Assembly: GCF_003696305.1 (NCBI RefSeq)
Contig: NZ_RFFK01000002.1
Span: forward strand, 186,001 to 250,000
Length of the DNA: 64,000 nucleotides
Reading direction: 5' to 3'
DNA from: Pseudomonas sp. AOB-7
GTDB taxonomy: Bacteria; Pseudomonadota; Gammaproteobacteria; Pseudomonadales; Pseudomonadaceae
Shown here: positions 63,910 to 64,000 of the stretch, piece after piece
How the letters are laid out: each line of letters begins with the position of its first letter
Numbering within the stretch: position 1 is the first letter of the stretch
Made by a program: the position numbers and the translations under genes
The notes under the pieces: generated by a model
Databases searched by the model: none
What the model was told of the DNA's origin: nothing
What the model saw: only the letters and a program-made list of their open reading frames with translations

Positions 63910-64000
63910 TCAACTGGATTTAACCGGAATGATTTTCTCTGGCTTGATCGCCTCCGGTCGCTTAGGCAGTGATACGGTCAATACGCCCCTGGCAAAACTG
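63910..64000 (-). CDS. Hsp20 small heat-shock protein (copy 2), C-terminal end only
   Basis: The last 29 codons plus stop of a small heat-shock protein, cut by the window edge. FARGVLTVSLPKRPEAIKPE and then KIIPVKSS closely match the end of copy 1 (FSKGVLAISLPKRPEAVKPE, KVIPVKSR), including the I-x-V anchor. It precedes the FNT gene by six bases. Confidence 0.9.
   Translation of the reverse strand, partial: SFARGVLTVSLPKRPEAIKPEKIIPVKSS

Overview
The window is high-GC chromosomal DNA from a Pseudomonas species. The first 35.8 kb keeps the gene order of the P. aeruginosa aceA to gacA/uvrC/pgsA segment: aceA, roxA, purB, hflD, mnmA, idh/icd, cspD, clpS-clpA, infA, bpt, aat, trxB, ftsK, lolA, rarA, crcB, serS, cysG, the tus genes, yccA, gacA, uvrC, pgsA. 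Proteins such as GacA (TTG start), ClpS and the monomeric isocitrate dehydrogenase are of Pseudomonas type. The exact species cannot be fixed from this sequence.

Region 1 (1-35.4 kb) is core genome. It holds the glyoxylate/TCA branch point (aceA; divergent idh and icd), adaptor-dependent proteolysis (ClpS, ClpA, and the N-end-rule transferases Bpt and Aat), tRNA modification (MnmA with the TusBCDE sulfur relay), and single housekeeping genes. Operon joints are tight, with ATGA overlaps at hflD/mnmA, within tusD-C-B-E-ybiB, and at rarA/crcB. Several strong rho-independent terminators are visible.

Region 2 (35.4-35.84 kb) is a tRNA-Gly/tRNA-Cys/tRNA-Leu cluster behind pgsA. It looks like the junction between core and accessory DNA.

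Region 3 (36-64 kb, continuing past the window) is an accessory hypoxia/stress-survival island. It encodes a second ANR/FNR-type regulator with all four cluster cysteines, two tandem-domain universal stress proteins, two Hsp20 chaperones (one cut by the window end), a solo GroEL paralogue, an FtsH paralogue, a PRPP synthase with two phosphoribosyltransferases, a CHAD protein, a dienelactone-hydrolase-like enzyme, an MgtE-like transporter, a P2-type cation ATPase, cyclopropane fatty acid synthase, a Pat-like GNAT acetyltransferase, PolX with a PHP domain, NAD synthetase, a CapA-like protein, an MFS carrier and a FocA-type channel. Five exact and several near-exact ANR boxes (TTGAT-N4-ATCAA) lie in its promoter gaps, so it reads as one oxygen-responsive regulon. 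Its gene content closely parallels the Mycobacterium tuberculosis DosR dormancy regulon. The island is also eroding: remnants of an MprF-type gene, a heavy-metal P-type ATPase and a CBS-domain gene remain. A 264-bp element with terminal inverted repeats abuts capA, and an abrupt GC drop lies inside the second usp gene.

Start codons were chosen by family length and ribosome-binding-site spacing. No similarity search was run; family calls rest on recognised motifs and remembered family sequences.
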